From: an uncultured Lachnospiraceae bacterium
GTDB taxonomy: Bacteria; Bacillota; Clostridia; Lachnospirales; Lachnospiraceae
NCBI GenBank assembly: GCA_910588775.1
Contig: CAJURH010000001.1
Span: forward strand, 124,001 to 188,000
Length of the DNA: 64,000 nt
Reading direction: 5' to 3'
The translations under genes and the position numbers were made by a program. Positions 8,223-16,890 of the stretch are shown in pieces (positions within the stretch are counted from its first letter, which is position 1; each line of letters starts with the position of its first letter). Below the pieces are notes generated by a model. That model saw only the letters and a program-made list of their open reading frames with translations. It was not told the DNA's origin and did no database searches.

Positions 8223-8783
8223 ATGAGCGATATAATGGAATTTGCAAACAGAGAGGAATTTAGGAAATGGCTTTCGGATCATTGTCTGTCAAATGCTGGC
8301 GTTTGGCTTTTATTTGGCAAAGCTGGCGGGCCGAAAACAATAAAAGCGAAAGAAGCGCTGGAAGAAGCCCTCTGCTTTGGATGGATTGACGGACAGATGC
8401 AAAAAATTGACGATAAAACTTATAAGAAATATTTCTCTATGCGCAGGGAGAAGAGCAAGTGGTCAGAGAAAAATAAAGCGCTGGCGGGAAGCCTGGAAGA
8501 ACGGGGGCTAATGACCGAATTCGGCAGAGAGAAGATAGAGGAAGCCAAAAAGAACGGTCAGTGGTATGCGCCAAAACCTGCGGCGGTTACAGAGGAACAT
8601 ATTGCCCAGCTCTTTGCGTTGCTGGAAGGCCATGAGCCCGCTTATACGAATTTTAGCGCGATGTCCTTATCTGTAAAGAAAACCTATGCGAAAGCGTATT
8701 TTGACGCAAAGACAGATGCCGGACGGGAAAAACGAATGGCCTGGATGATAGACAGACTCAATAAAAATCTTAAACCGATGTAG
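8223..8783 (+). CDS. YdeI/OmpD-associated family protein
   Basis: The 186-residue product matches the YdeI/OmpD-associated family: an N-terminal FxxxxEFRKWLSDH segment, the conserved GWIDGQ(M/R) motif (near residues 57-62), YFSMRREKSKWSEKNK, and the C-terminal helical region with LxxxxKKTYAKAYFDAKTDAGREKR. The family is linked to envelope stress and antimicrobial peptide tolerance in some bacteria, but its biochemical role is not established. The start ATG 8223 follows an AAGGAGCG site; a TATAAT at 8166-8171 may be its -10 box. Confidence 0.85.
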   Translation: MSDIMEFANREEFRKWLSDHCLSNAGVWLLFGKAGGPKTIKAKEALEEALCFGWIDGQMQKIDDKTYKKYFSMRREKSKWSEKNKALAGSLEERGLMTEFGREKIEEAKKNGQWYAPKPAAVTEEHIAQLFALLEGHEPAYTNFSAMSLSVKKTYAKAYFDAKTDAGREKRMAWMIDRLNKNLKPM

Positions 8784-8989
8784 CTGGCTTCTTGCAGGCG
8801 TCAATAATTTTGGCCTTTGTTGCCAGGACATTTTTCGTAATTTTATGCTGCCATGCAAGATCTAGGACACACTTTCCTTCACAATTATATGTTTCATATC
8901 CACTGTTCTATGGAAATTTGAAAAAGAAATCTATTGCTTTCTGAAAGCCTATCGTTTAAACTGGAAGTATTCATGAAGGGGGTGGGAAA
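8784..8989. other. intergenic region without recognised features
   Basis: Between the YdeI-like gene and the acyltransferase gene no convincing hairpin, promoter or small gene is visible. The sequence is AT-rich towards its 3' end. Confidence 0.5.
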
Positions 8990-10090
8990 ATGTCAGAGTC
9001 TTTTTCCAAGCGGGATTCTGTGTGTTTGAAGGGGATCGCCATATTGATTATGATGTTTCATCATTGTTACAGGAGCAAGGACAGGTTTGAGGATTACGTC
9101 GTTGATTTTCGACCGTTTGACATGGAATTTGTGGTGGATGTAAGTGATTATTTTAAAATTTGCGTGTCTATCTTTGCATTCATTACAGGTTATGGTCTTT
9201 ACTTGTCGGCGCGAAACCGGTGCAAGGACGTGGCTTCTACGGAGCGATGGATTTACGAGCGGTTGATTAAGACCTTAAGCGGATTTTGGTTTGTCTATGC
9301 GTTGGTGTTTGTGGTTACGCAGATTTATGCGGGTTATCCGGTGGAAATTTACTTTGGGCAAGGCGGAATCCGGGGCGTCATCTACGCGTTGATCGACTTC
9401 CTGGGGCTTGCAAATTTGCTGGAATCCCCCACACTGGTGGGCACCTGGTGGTATATGAGTGCGGCGGTTATCTATATCGTGCTTTATCCGGTGTTTGTGA
9501 AATGGACCCAGAAGCTGGGATATACAACGCTTTTTATGGCCATTGCTTTTCTTCCCAGATGCGTGTCGGGAAATATATATCCAGGGGGAATGGCGGTTTA
9601 TACATTCCTTTTTCCATTGTTGTTGGGCATGCTTTTTTCCCAGTACGATGTTTTTTCAAAATTGTACGCTTTAAAGATTTCTGAGAATAAAACGCTGGAT
9701 TTTTGCGTTCAGTTTCTTGTGTATCATGTGTTATTGATTGGCAGTGTTGTCCTGTGGGTCCGGTTTCCTAGGTATGTGGCCTGGGAATATCATGCGGGTC
9801 TTGCGCCGCTTATCTTTATCTGCTATTGTAAGAAATATCTGGTGCGCATGCCTGGCATACGGGATTTTCTCTTTTTTTGCGGAAAGCATTCCATGAATAT
9901 TTTTCTGGTGCATTCCTTTATCCGGTATGTTTTCTTCGAAGAATTTACTTACAGTTTCAAGTATTTTTGTCTGATTGTAGTTGTTTTGTTCACCATATCC
10001 ATGGGTATTTCCATTTTGATTGAGCTGTTGAAGAAGTGGACAAACTACGATGGATTTGTAAATGTTGTCTGTGAGAAAATACGCAGCTAG
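8990..10090 (+). CDS. acyltransferase 3 family membrane protein
   Basis: This 366-residue polytopic protein has about ten hydrophobic segments and the family start pattern: a short charged N-terminus, then LKGIAILIMMFHHCYR, where the histidine pair in the first helix carries the presumed catalytic His. Acyltransferase-3 proteins O-acylate (commonly O-acetylate) cell-surface sugars or other envelope molecules. The start is ATG 8990 behind a GGGGGTGGG purine tract. The macro-domain gene follows 24 bases downstream and may be cotranscribed. Confidence 0.85.
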   Translation: MSESFSKRDSVCLKGIAILIMMFHHCYRSKDRFEDYVVDFRPFDMEFVVDVSDYFKICVSIFAFITGYGLYLSARNRCKDVASTERWIYERLIKTLSGFWFVYALVFVVTQIYAGYPVEIYFGQGGIRGVIYALIDFLGLANLLESPTLVGTWWYMSAAVIYIVLYPVFVKWTQKLGYTTLFMAIAFLPRCVSGNIYPGGMAVYTFLFPLLLGMLFSQYDVFSKLYALKISENKTLDFCVQFLVYHVLLIGSVVLWVRFPRYVAWEYHAGLAPLIFICYCKKYLVRMPGIRDFLFFCGKHSMNIFLVHSFIRYVFFEEFTYSFKYFCLIVVVLFTISMGISILIELLKKWTNYDGFVNVVCEKIRS

Positions 10091-10114
10091 AATAATGTTG
10101 GAAAGGAAGTTTAT

Positions 10115-10621
10115 ATGGAAATCAGAACATTTCTTGGGGATATAACGAAGTTCGAATGCGACGCGATTGTGAATGCGGCCAATACCTCGCTGCTGGGCGG
10201 TGGCGGCGTGGACGGAGCCATTCACAGGGCGGCCGGTCCAAAGCTTTTGGAAGCGTGTAGGAAATTTAACGGATGCGAGACCGGGCAGGCAATTATCACC
10301 TGGGGGTACAATTTGCCTGCCAAATACGTGATACACACGCCGGGTCCTATCTGGCGGGGCGGCGGCAATCGGGAGGAAGAACTGTTGGCGGACTGCTATC
10401 GAAACAGCCTGGAGCTGGCCAGAGATCATGATTGTGAAACGGTGGCTTTTCCGTCCATCAGTACAGGCGTTTATCACTTTCCTCTGGATAAGGCTTCAGA
10501 AATCGCGGTGAGGACGGTAAAGGATTTTGGGCAGCAGCCGTCTATCATCCGCCAGGTGACGCTGGTGGCTTTCGACGCTAAGACGAAGGAATATTACGAT
10601 CGGGCTTTGCAGCGCATATAG
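10115..10621 (+). CDS. macro domain protein, probable O-acetyl-ADP-ribose deacetylase
   Basis: The protein is a stand-alone macro domain of the YmdB/MacroD type (168 residues), which hydrolyses O-acetyl-ADP-ribose or removes mono-ADP-ribose. The NAANTSLLGGGGVDGAIH motif (residues about 20-37) and the STGVYHFP loop (near 118-125) are both intact. It follows the acyltransferase gene at a 24-base spacing and converges with sigH, the stops being eight bases apart. Confidence 0.92.
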   Translation: MEIRTFLGDITKFECDAIVNAANTSLLGGGGVDGAIHRAAGPKLLEACRKFNGCETGQAIITWGYNLPAKYVIHTPGPIWRGGGNREEELLADCYRNSLELARDHDCETVAFPSISTGVYHFPLDKASEIAVRTVKDFGQQPSIIRQVTLVAFDAKTKEYYDRALQRI

Positions 10622-10628
10622 GCTTTAT

Positions 10629-11234
10629 TTAACAGGAAAAGGTTTCAGAAATAATGCCGCGGACTTTTTTGCGGATGCGCTGGAGAGCGTTGTCGATGGA
10701 CTTGGGGCTTTTTTCAAATTCTTCGGCAATCTGTAGGTAATTGTAGCCCCGCATATAGCAGTCCAGCACATGGTTTTCGAAGCGGCTGAGGCGTTGGTGG
10801 ATGCGTCGTTCCATATCCAGGGCGGTTTCCCGGTCGATGACGATGGATTCAGGGTTGCTGATTACCAGGTTGTCGAAAATGCTTTCATCGGTCACTTCCT
10901 CGCTTAAAGATACATAGGAATTCAGCGGCTGGTGTTTCTGTCGGTTGGACCCCTGGATGGCGTTGTACATCTGTCTTTCGATGCACAAGACGGCAAAAGT
11001 GCCAAAGGACGCGTCCTTATCCGGGCGGTAATCCTGAATGGCTTTAAAAAGGCCCAGCATGCCTTCCTGGATTAAATCATCCGTTTCGCCGCCGATCAGG
11101 TACATGGCACGCGCTTTTTTTCGCACAACGCCTTTATATTTTTCGAGTAGATGGTCGGAAACTTTCTTTTCGCCGTTCCGCAGCCGTTGAATCAGCGTTT
11201 CATCGGTGTACTTTGCATAGTCATCTTTGATCAT
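10629..11234 (-). CDS. sigH: RNA polymerase sigma-H factor
   Basis: The 201-residue sigma-70 family protein closely follows SigH (Spo0H): region 2 reads ARAMYLIGGETDDLIQEGM followed by GLFKAIQDYRPDK; the linker has RQKHQPLNSY(V/A)SL; region 4 ends with a helix-turn-helix and KSPKSIDNALQRIRKK. SigH directs early stationary-phase and sporulation transcription, including spo0A in Bacillus. The start is ATG at 11234 with a GAGGCG site. The region upstream is unusually rich in inverted repeats. Confidence 0.92.
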   Translation of the reverse strand: MIKDDYAKYTDETLIQRLRNGEKKVSDHLLEKYKGVVRKKARAMYLIGGETDDLIQEGMLGLFKAIQDYRPDKDASFGTFAVLCIERQMYNAIQGSNRQKHQPLNSYVSLSEEVTDESIFDNLVISNPESIVIDRETALDMERRIHQRLSRFENHVLDCYMRGYNYLQIAEEFEKSPKSIDNALQRIRKKVRGIISETFSC

Positions 11235-11257
11235 GGATTGCGCCTCATTTCATAGGA

Positions 11258-11386
11258 TTAGATAATCGTTAATTGCAAACTAGAGATTTCATAACCAGAG
11301 CTTGAATAAATATAGATAGAATGGGGTTCAAAACGGTTTTATTCAGACTCTGGTTACGAAATGGGCGTTTTGGAATCATCTATATT
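11258..11386 (+). repeat. palindromic repeat family A, copy 1 (long form)
   Basis: Arms 11286-11310 and 11338-11362 pair at 22 of 25 positions around a 27-base loop. The loop holds AGATAGAATGG (11314-11324) and CAAAAC four bases later, exactly as in copy 6 at 47484-47504. The 3' end carries the family core (TTACGAAATGGGCGTTTT, then ATCATCTA). It lies between sigH (minus) and the FN3-like gene (plus). Confidence 0.75.
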
Positions 11387-11481
11387 TAGAATATAGTATA
11401 CAGGATGGGAACGGGTTGATTCAATAGGCATTTTCTACAGATATGGCATTTTTTGATGGAATATGTTAGAATAAACAGATA

Positions 11482-11515
11482 GGCAGTTGCGAAATGGGCG
11501 TTTCGCAATCATTTC
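11482..11515 (+). repeat. palindromic repeat family A, copy 2 (core hairpin only)
   Basis: TTGCGAAA (11487-11494) and TTTCGCAA (11501-11508) form an eight-pair stem with loop TGGGCG, followed by TCAT. It ends 25 bases before the start codon of the FN3-like gene. Confidence 0.75.
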
Positions 11516-11539
11516 GTATAGAAAAATGGGAGGATTCCT

Positions 11540-12454
11540 ATGAAGAGTTACAGATGGATGCAGGCGGGACTGGTATTTCTCATGTGGCTATTGCTTCTGG
11601 CGTTGCCTGTGAAAGCCGCGTCCAATGGGGGAATGGATGTCCAGCAGACAGGAGCTTCGGGGCGACAAGTGAAACTGTCCTGGAAAAGGCCAGGTCAGGC
11701 GGTCCGTTATAAATTTTATTACAAATTTGCATCGGATAAAGCCTATAAGCATTTGAAAGATGTGAATGCGTCGGGGCAAAATTGCGCCGGAACCTTTACG
11801 CTGCCCAAGGCCGGAAGAAATTATCATATAAAAATTGTGCCATATGATAAGAAAAATAAGGCAGGCACAGCCAGCCAGTTTAAAGACTGCCGCACCGCAC
11901 CGGGAAAGATTACTCTGCGCAGCCAGAAAAGCTATGCCACATCCGCGTCCATGAAAGTTTACTGGAATGCGGTGGAGAGCGCCCAGGGCTATGAGTTTCA
12001 GGTGATGGATTTATACGGAGGTCTGGTGAAACGTTTTAAGGTGGAGAAGAAATCCAGCGCTACGCTGACGGGCATTTCCGCCGGAGCGTTCTACCATGTG
12101 CGCATTCGGGGATATTCCCGCGTGGGCAAAAAAGATTTTTACGGCGCCGCATCGGATACGTATATTGCCCAGCAGCCCCGGGTAAAATTCAAATGGGCCA
12201 GTCACTGCGTGGTGAAAGCGTACTGGCCGGCGGTGGAAGGGGCCATGAGCTATACCGTATATGTATCAGAGAACCCATCCAGGGGATTTCGAAAAGCCGC
12301 GACGACGTTTGACAGGCAGGCGTTTGTGCCGGGCCTGAGCAGAAACCGGAAATATTATGCATATGTAGTGGCCAACATGCGCAAAGGGAAGAAGACTTAT
12401 GCTTCGCCCAAAACCAATTATTATACATTCCGGTTGCAGATGAATGAAGATTGA
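11540..12454 (+). CDS. secreted protein with fibronectin type III-like repeats
   Basis: The 304-residue protein has a clear signal peptide (Arg near residue 5, hydrophobic core 9-23, cleavage near VKAAS) and about three beta-sandwich-like modules. Each module shows the FN3-type pattern in which a Trp or Tyr strand (VYWNAVESAQGYEFQV, AYWPAVEGAMSYTVYV) is followed by a YHVRIRGYSRVGKK- or YYAYVVANMRKGKK-type strand. There is no catalytic motif. It probably works at the cell surface; its partner is unknown. The start ATG 11540 follows GGGAGG. It is preceded by two family A repeats and followed 23 bases later by glnS. Confidence 0.8.
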   Translation: MKSYRWMQAGLVFLMWLLLLALPVKAASNGGMDVQQTGASGRQVKLSWKRPGQAVRYKFYYKFASDKAYKHLKDVNASGQNCAGTFTLPKAGRNYHIKIVPYDKKNKAGTASQFKDCRTAPGKITLRSQKSYATSASMKVYWNAVESAQGYEFQVMDLYGGLVKRFKVEKKSSATLTGISAGAFYHVRIRGYSRVGKKDFYGAASDTYIAQQPRVKFKWASHCVVKAYWPAVEGAMSYTVYVSENPSRGFRKAATTFDRQAFVPGLSRNRKYYAYVVANMRKGKKTYASPKTNYYTFRLQMNED

Positions 12455-12477
12455 TTTACAGGAGGAGAGAGTGATTC

Positions 12478-14142
12478 ATGGAACAGGAGACCATATCCAA
12501 AAATTTTATTGAGCAGATGATCGATAAGGATCTGGAGGAAGGGGTATACGATGCAGTGTGCACCCGTTTTCCGCCGGAACCCAACGGATACCTGCACATT
12601 GGACACGCCAAGTCTATTTTGCTGAATTATGGGATTGCCAAGAAATACAAAGGGAAATTCAACATGCGCTTTGATGACACCAATCCCACCAAGGAGAAGG
12701 TGGAATTTGTGGAGTCCATTAAGGAAGACATTCAGTGGCTGGGTGCGGATTGGGAAGACCGGCTTTATTTCGCCTCGAATTATTTTGAGAAAATGTATGA
12801 AGCCGCTGTTACATTGATTAAAAAGGGCAAAGCGTACGTGTGCGATCTGACCGCAGAGGAAATCCGGGCATACAGGGGCACGTTAACAGAGCCTGGCAAA
12901 GAAAGCCCTTACCGGAACCGGAGCGTGGAGGAAAATTTACAGTTATTTAAGGATATGCGGGAAGGCAAAGTGGCGGATGGAGCAAAAGTTCTACGGGCCA
13001 AGATTGATATGGCTTCTTCCAATATGAACATGCGGGACCCAGTTATCTACCGGGTGGCTCACATGCATCACCATAATACAGGGGACGAATGGTGCATTTA
13101 TCCCATGTATGATTTTGCACATCCGCTGGAGGATGCCTTTGAAGGGGTGACCCATTCCATCTGCACCTTGGAATTTGAGGATCATCGGCCCTTGTACGAC
13201 TGGGTAGTGCGGGAAGTGGAATTTGAGCATCCGCCCAGACAGATTGAATTTGCTAAATTATATCTGACAAACGTGGTTACCGGTAAGAGATACATTAAGA
13301 AGCTGGTGGAAGACGGCATCGTGGACGGCTGGGACGATCCCAGGCTGGTTTCCATCGCCGCTTTGCGAAGAAGAGGATTTACGCCGGAGTCTATCCAGAG
13401 ATTCGTGGACCTGTGCGGCGTGTCCAAAGCCCAGAGTTCCGCAGATTACGCCATGCTGGAATACTGTCTCCGGGAGGACTTGAAATTAAAGAGAAAGCGG
13501 ATGATGGCGGTTTTGGATCCCATTAAGCTGATTATCGACAATTATCCCGAAGGGCAGACCGAAGAGCTGGAGGTGGCCAACAATCTGGAAAACGAAGAGC
13601 TGGGAAGCCGTACAGTTACCTTCGGCAGGGAGTTGTATATCGAGCGGGAAGATTTCATGGAAGAACCTCCGAAGAAATATTTCCGTCTGTTTCCAGGCAA
13701 TGAAGTGCGCTTGATGCAGGCGTATTTTGTAAAATGCGAAAGCTTTGTGAAGGATGAAAACGGCGTGGTGACAGAGGTCCATTGCACCTACGATCCAGAG
13801 ACGAAATGTGGAAGCGGATTTACCGGAAGGAAGGTGAAAGGGACCATTCACTGGGTGGCGGCCCAAGATGCGGTGCAGGCCCAAGTCCGTCTATATGAAA
13901 ATATCATTGACGAGGAAAAGGGCGTGTACAACGAAGACGGCACATTGAATCTGAACCCCAATTCCCTGACTGTGAAACAGGCGTATCTGGAGCCGGCCCT
14001 TGCCCAGGCGAAGCCCTTCGAGAGCTTTCAGTTTGTGAGAAATGGGTACTATTGCGTGGACGTTAAGGATTCCAGGGAGAAAGAGCCGGTATTCAACCGG
14101 ATTGTGTCTCTGAAAAGTTCTTTTAAATTACCGAAAGCATAA
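12478..14142 (+). CDS. glnS: glutamine--tRNA ligase
   Basis: GlnRS of 554 residues, close to the Escherichia coli enzyme's size. The class I HIGH motif is visible in PPEPNGYLHIGHAKS (residues 32-46), with the GWDDPR and RRRGFTPE(S/A)I segments typical of GlnRS. The second signature, usually a MSKR-type sequence, reads VVTGKRYIKK here (residues 266-275), so the Met-Ser pair is replaced by Thr-Gly while Lys-Arg remain. It may be cotranscribed with the FN3-like gene (23-base gap, GGAGGAGAG site). Confidence 0.95.
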   Translation: MEQETISKNFIEQMIDKDLEEGVYDAVCTRFPPEPNGYLHIGHAKSILLNYGIAKKYKGKFNMRFDDTNPTKEKVEFVESIKEDIQWLGADWEDRLYFASNYFEKMYEAAVTLIKKGKAYVCDLTAEEIRAYRGTLTEPGKESPYRNRSVEENLQLFKDMREGKVADGAKVLRAKIDMASSNMNMRDPVIYRVAHMHHHNTGDEWCIYPMYDFAHPLEDAFEGVTHSICTLEFEDHRPLYDWVVREVEFEHPPRQIEFAKLYLTNVVTGKRYIKKLVEDGIVDGWDDPRLVSIAALRRRGFTPESIQRFVDLCGVSKAQSSADYAMLEYCLREDLKLKRKRMMAVLDPIKLIIDNYPEGQTEELEVANNLENEELGSRTVTFGRELYIEREDFMEEPPKKYFRLFPGNEVRLMQAYFVKCESFVKDENGVVTEVHCTYDPETKCGSGFTGRKVKGTIHWVAAQDAVQAQVRLYENIIDEEKGVYNEDGTLNLNPNSLTVKQAYLEPALAQAKPFESFQFVRNGYYCVDVKDSREKEPVFNRIVSLKSSFKLPKA

Positions 14143-14159
14143 AATTGTTTGTAAGGGGA

Positions 14160-14223
14160 GGCCGCAAAAAAGGGGCGATAGGCCCGGAGGCGGTTCTCCT
14201 TTTGGGCCAGCGGTCAAATTTTT
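14160..14223 (+). terminator. probable terminator after glnS
   Basis: A two-layer hairpin is possible: GGCCGC (14160-14165) with GCGGTC (14210-14215), and GGCCC (14181-14185) with GGGCC (14204-14208). A short A-then-T5 tract follows. Confidence 0.4.
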
Positions 14224-14235
14224 GTCATATTTATG

Positions 14236-14264
14236 TTGAAGAATAGAAAAGAATCCTTTATAAT
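14236..14264 (+). promoter_or_regulatory. predicted promoter of the ferredoxin gene
   Basis: TTGAAG (14236-14241) and TATAAT (14259-14264) are 17 bases apart, 41 bases before the start codon. Confidence 0.7.
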
Positions 14265-14305
14265 AAAAAATATCAAATACATAAATAAATCCAGGGAGGA
14301 TAGTA

Positions 14306-14698
14306 ATGAAAAAATTAGTTGCAGCAAAAAAAGATCAATGTATGGCATGTCTTCAGTGCCAGGTGGCTTGTGCATCCGCTTATTATAAGAGAGATGATAC
14401 AACTGTAGCTTATTTGAAGATTGGCGCGAAGAAAGACGGCGAACCGAAGGTATTGGCATGTCCCCAGTGTGGAAAATGCGCAGAAGCCTGCGAAGCTGGC
14501 GCAATTACCCAGAACAAAAAAGGCGTTTACACAGTGGATAAGAAGAAATGTACAGGATGCGGTAAATGCGTGGAAGCATGTCCATTCGGTTTGGCTGTGA
14601 AAGCGGAAGACAAAGAAATAGCTGGAAAATGTATTGCCTGCGGTATTTGTGTAAAGGCATGTCCAATGGAAGTTTTGGAAATTCGCGAAGAAGATTAA
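14306..14698 (+). CDS. 4Fe-4S binding protein with four cluster motifs
   Basis: This 130-residue electron carrier has four Cx2Cx2Cx3C motifs: CMACLQCQVAC (12-22), CPQCGKCAEAC (about 52-62), CTGCGKCVEAC (about 80-90) and CIACGICVKAC (about 107-117), so it can bind four [4Fe-4S] clusters. It resembles the HycB/CooF electron-transfer subunits of larger oxidoreductases. No partner enzyme is adjacent: it has its own promoter and a strong terminator. Lysine-rich segments between the motifs are notable. Confidence 0.9.
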   Translation: MKKLVAAKKDQCMACLQCQVACASAYYKRDDTTVAYLKIGAKKDGEPKVLACPQCGKCAEACEAGAITQNKKGVYTVDKKKCTGCGKCVEACPFGLAVKAEDKEIAGKCIACGICVKACPMEVLEIREED

Positions 14699-14729
14699 GA
14701 AAGTTGCCCATAAGAAGGCAGTTACATAT

Positions 14730-14783
14730 AAGCCCTGGAGTGTAAGGACCTGGTTTGTTCAGGTTATTCTCCAGGGCTTTTTT
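14730..14783 (+). terminator. intrinsic terminator of the ferredoxin gene
   Basis: AAGCCCTGGAG (14730-14740) and CTCCAGGGCTT (14769-14779) form a perfect 11-pair stem followed by T residues. Confidence 0.88.
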
Positions 14784-14788
14784 ATGGA

Positions 14789-15607
14789 TTAAAGCAGGAA
14801 CTTGTGGATAATTTCGGCGATGCCGCTGTGGTCGCAGTCATTTTCGGTCACATAATCGGCGGCGGCCTTGCATTCGGAAGTGGCGTTGGCCATGGCCACG
14901 CCTATCTGGGCCGTCTGTAGCATGGGAATGTCATTTTGCGCGTCCCCTGCGGCAATGGTGCGGGCCATGGGGATGTTCAGGTAATGGCAGAGCCATTCAA
15001 TAGATGCGCCTTTGGAGACGCCCAAGGGGACGTGTTCCAGGTAGGAGACGTTGGAGTAGAAGACGGATATTTTGTCCTTAGCCCAGACTTCAAGAGCCGC
15101 CCGGTAGGCGCTTAATTTTTCTGGGGCATTCAGTCCGATGACCAGGACTTTGGATGGCTCTTCCTCCAGGGAGTCTGGCAAAGTGGGGATAATCCGAAAT
15201 GGGATTTTGTTTCTGGATATGTATGCGTCCAGGGCTGGCGAAGGATAAGGGGCCAGCAAATGGGTATCGGAATATGTTTGGCAAAATAAATCATATTGTC
15301 GGGATTTTTCAAATATGTATTTTACATAGGGGATGGGGATTGTCTTTTGGAAAATGACCTGGTTTCGGTAACAATCGTAGACGACTCCCCCGTTATAGGT
15401 AATGGCGTAGCATCCAGGTTTTGTCAAAGAGAGTTCCCGAATCTGTGGCATGGCGCCGATCAAGGGGCGGCCGGTGCAGAGGACGATTTGGCTCCCCTGG
15501 TGGATGGCCTGACAGATGGCCTGGCGGTTTTCGGGCGTGATTTGTTTTTGGCTGTTTAACAGTGTGTTATCCAGATCTGTGAACAGAATTTTCGAAGTTG
15601 ATTTCAT
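14789..15607 (-). CDS. Cof-type HAD-IIB family phosphatase
   Basis: The 272-residue protein is a haloacid dehalogenase of the Cof/YidA type that dephosphorylates small sugar phosphates or related metabolites. The motifs are FTDLDNTLLNS (DxDxT, residues 9-19), CTGRP (near 44-48), and the late AAGDAQNDIPML signature with a downstream GVAMANA. The IIB-type cap lies in the middle. It is convergent with the ferredoxin gene. The substrate cannot be told from sequence. Confidence 0.9.
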   Translation of the reverse strand: MKSTSKILFTDLDNTLLNSQKQITPENRQAICQAIHQGSQIVLCTGRPLIGAMPQIRELSLTKPGCYAITYNGGVVYDCYRNQVIFQKTIPIPYVKYIFEKSRQYDLFCQTYSDTHLLAPYPSPALDAYISRNKIPFRIIPTLPDSLEEEPSKVLVIGLNAPEKLSAYRAALEVWAKDKISVFYSNVSYLEHVPLGVSKGASIEWLCHYLNIPMARTIAAGDAQNDIPMLQTAQIGVAMANATSECKAAADYVTENDCDHSGIAEIIHKFLL

Positions 15608-15713
15608 GGTTGGCTCCTTTTCACAGTAAATTTATCATGAGAATGAAGGGTTGTCAATAAAACTGGGATGAGAAAAACTCTTGCAGAGGCCGGTTTATCC
15701 ATAGTATACTACA

Positions 15714-15898
15714 GATGTGCCAGAGCGTATTTAAAAATTATTCATGTCACCGGCATGCTTCACTTTGCGGTTGATTTGCTTCGCTTTCGGTTGGCGTAGT
15801 CCCTTATGCCTCTCTCATTTGGAACAAATTCCCCATATTATGCCCTACGGATGCAAATTATGACATACAATATTTTTCAAGCACGTTCTTAGACATAT
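15714..15898. repeat. MITE-like element with about 35-base imperfect terminal inverted repeats
   Basis: The left end (15715-15749, starting ATGTGCCAGAGCG) resembles the reverse complement of the right end (15861-15898, ending in AGCACGTTCTTAGACATAT), with an AT-rich block next to TGACAT at both inner borders. The interior has no open reading frame. It fills most of the 318-base gap between the two HAD genes. Sequence like one of its ends recurs near 18786-18817. Confidence 0.55.
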
Positions 15899-15925
15899 GT
15901 TGACAAAGAGGAGGCGTTATATCAA

Positions 15926-16588
15926 ATGAAGAAAGCCTGTATTTTTGATCTGGATGGGACTTTGGCGGATACCGTGGAATCCATTGCGCGGGCTGTGAAT
16001 CGGGGCCTGGAGTATTTCGGGTATGGCAAACGTCCGGTGCAGGAGTATAAGTATTATGCGGGAGATGGCCTGAACGTGGCTTTTTTAAGAGCTTTGCGCC
16101 GGGCTGGAGATGTGGACGGGCGGTGTCTAAAAGAGGGAACGCCTCTGGTGCGCCAGTGGCTGGCTCAGGAGCCGTTGTATCGGGTAAAACCATATCCGGG
16201 CATAGAGGAGACGCTTGCCAGAATGAAGGAAATGGGTTTACCAATCGCCGTGTTATCCAATAAGCCCCACAAGCAGGCTGTTCAGGTGGTGGAAACGCTC
16301 TTTGGCCAGGGGTATTTTGACCGGATACAGGGACAGATTGAAGGCGTTTTGCCCAAGCCGGACCCTGCGGGCGCTCTTAAGATGGCGAAAGATCTGGGTG
16401 TGTCCTGTGGTTCCTGTCTGTATGTGGGGGATACAAATACGGATATGTTGACGGGAAATCGGGCAGGTATGTACACAGTAGGCGTGACCTGGGGGTTTCG
16501 GCCACGGGAAGAATTGGAGGAAAATGGGGCGAAGAGGATTATTCAAAAGCCGGAGGAGTTGCTTCTTTTGGTGAAGGAATTGCCGTGA
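15926..16588 (+). CDS. HAD family hydrolase, phosphoglycolate phosphatase-like
   Basis: The 220-residue protein is a HAD subfamily IA phosphatase related to Gph and PpaX. Motif I is FDLDGTLADT (residues 7-16), motif II VLSNK (near 109-113), the lysine motif lies at KPDP, and motif III is YVGDTNTDM. Such enzymes usually hydrolyse 2-phosphoglycolate or pyrophosphate. The start follows a GAGGAGGCG site that sits just beyond the MITE-like element. A small unknown gene follows 28 bases downstream, likely cotranscribed. Confidence 0.9.
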   Translation: MKKACIFDLDGTLADTVESIARAVNRGLEYFGYGKRPVQEYKYYAGDGLNVAFLRALRRAGDVDGRCLKEGTPLVRQWLAQEPLYRVKPYPGIEETLARMKEMGLPIAVLSNKPHKQAVQVVETLFGQGYFDRIQGQIEGVLPKPDPAGALKMAKDLGVSCGSCLYVGDTNTDMLTGNRAGMYTVGVTWGFRPREELEENGAKRIIQKPEELLLLVKELP

Positions 16589-16616
16589 TGAGTCGAAATG
16601 GGAGGATTAAAAGATT

Positions 16617-16880
16617 ATGAATGAATATAGTGAAGAATGTCTGATGACGTTTTTGAAAAACCAAGGGCAGTTGTTTGAAGAACCGGTTGCGGGAAGTCTG
16701 GCGGAAGCGGAAGCTTTTCTGGAAGATTGCATGGCCATGGTGGTGGATTCCATGGAACAGGTTCGGAATTATTTTGAGGAAAATGGAGCGGACGTGGACG
16801 GCATGTCCGACGAGGAATTGGAGGAAGCCAGTGAAGTCTTCCTCCTGCCGGACGGTAAATATTTGATTGTGGAAGGATAA
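16617..16880 (+). CDS. small acidic protein of unknown function
   Basis: This 87-residue, strongly acidic protein has a helical N-terminal half (EAEAFLEDCMAMVVDSMEQVRNYFEENG), then MSDEELEEASEVFLLPDGKYLIVEG, ending in two likely beta strands. A GGGAGG site precedes the ATG at 16617. The position just after the Gph-like phosphatase gene suggests one transcript. It is not recognised by function, and it is convergent with the lipoprotein gene. Confidence 0.7.
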   Translation: MNEYSEECLMTFLKNQGQLFEEPVAGSLAEAEAFLEDCMAMVVDSMEQVRNYFEENGADVDGMSDEELEEASEVFLLPDGKYLIVEG

Positions 16881-16890
16881 AACGGCGCAG

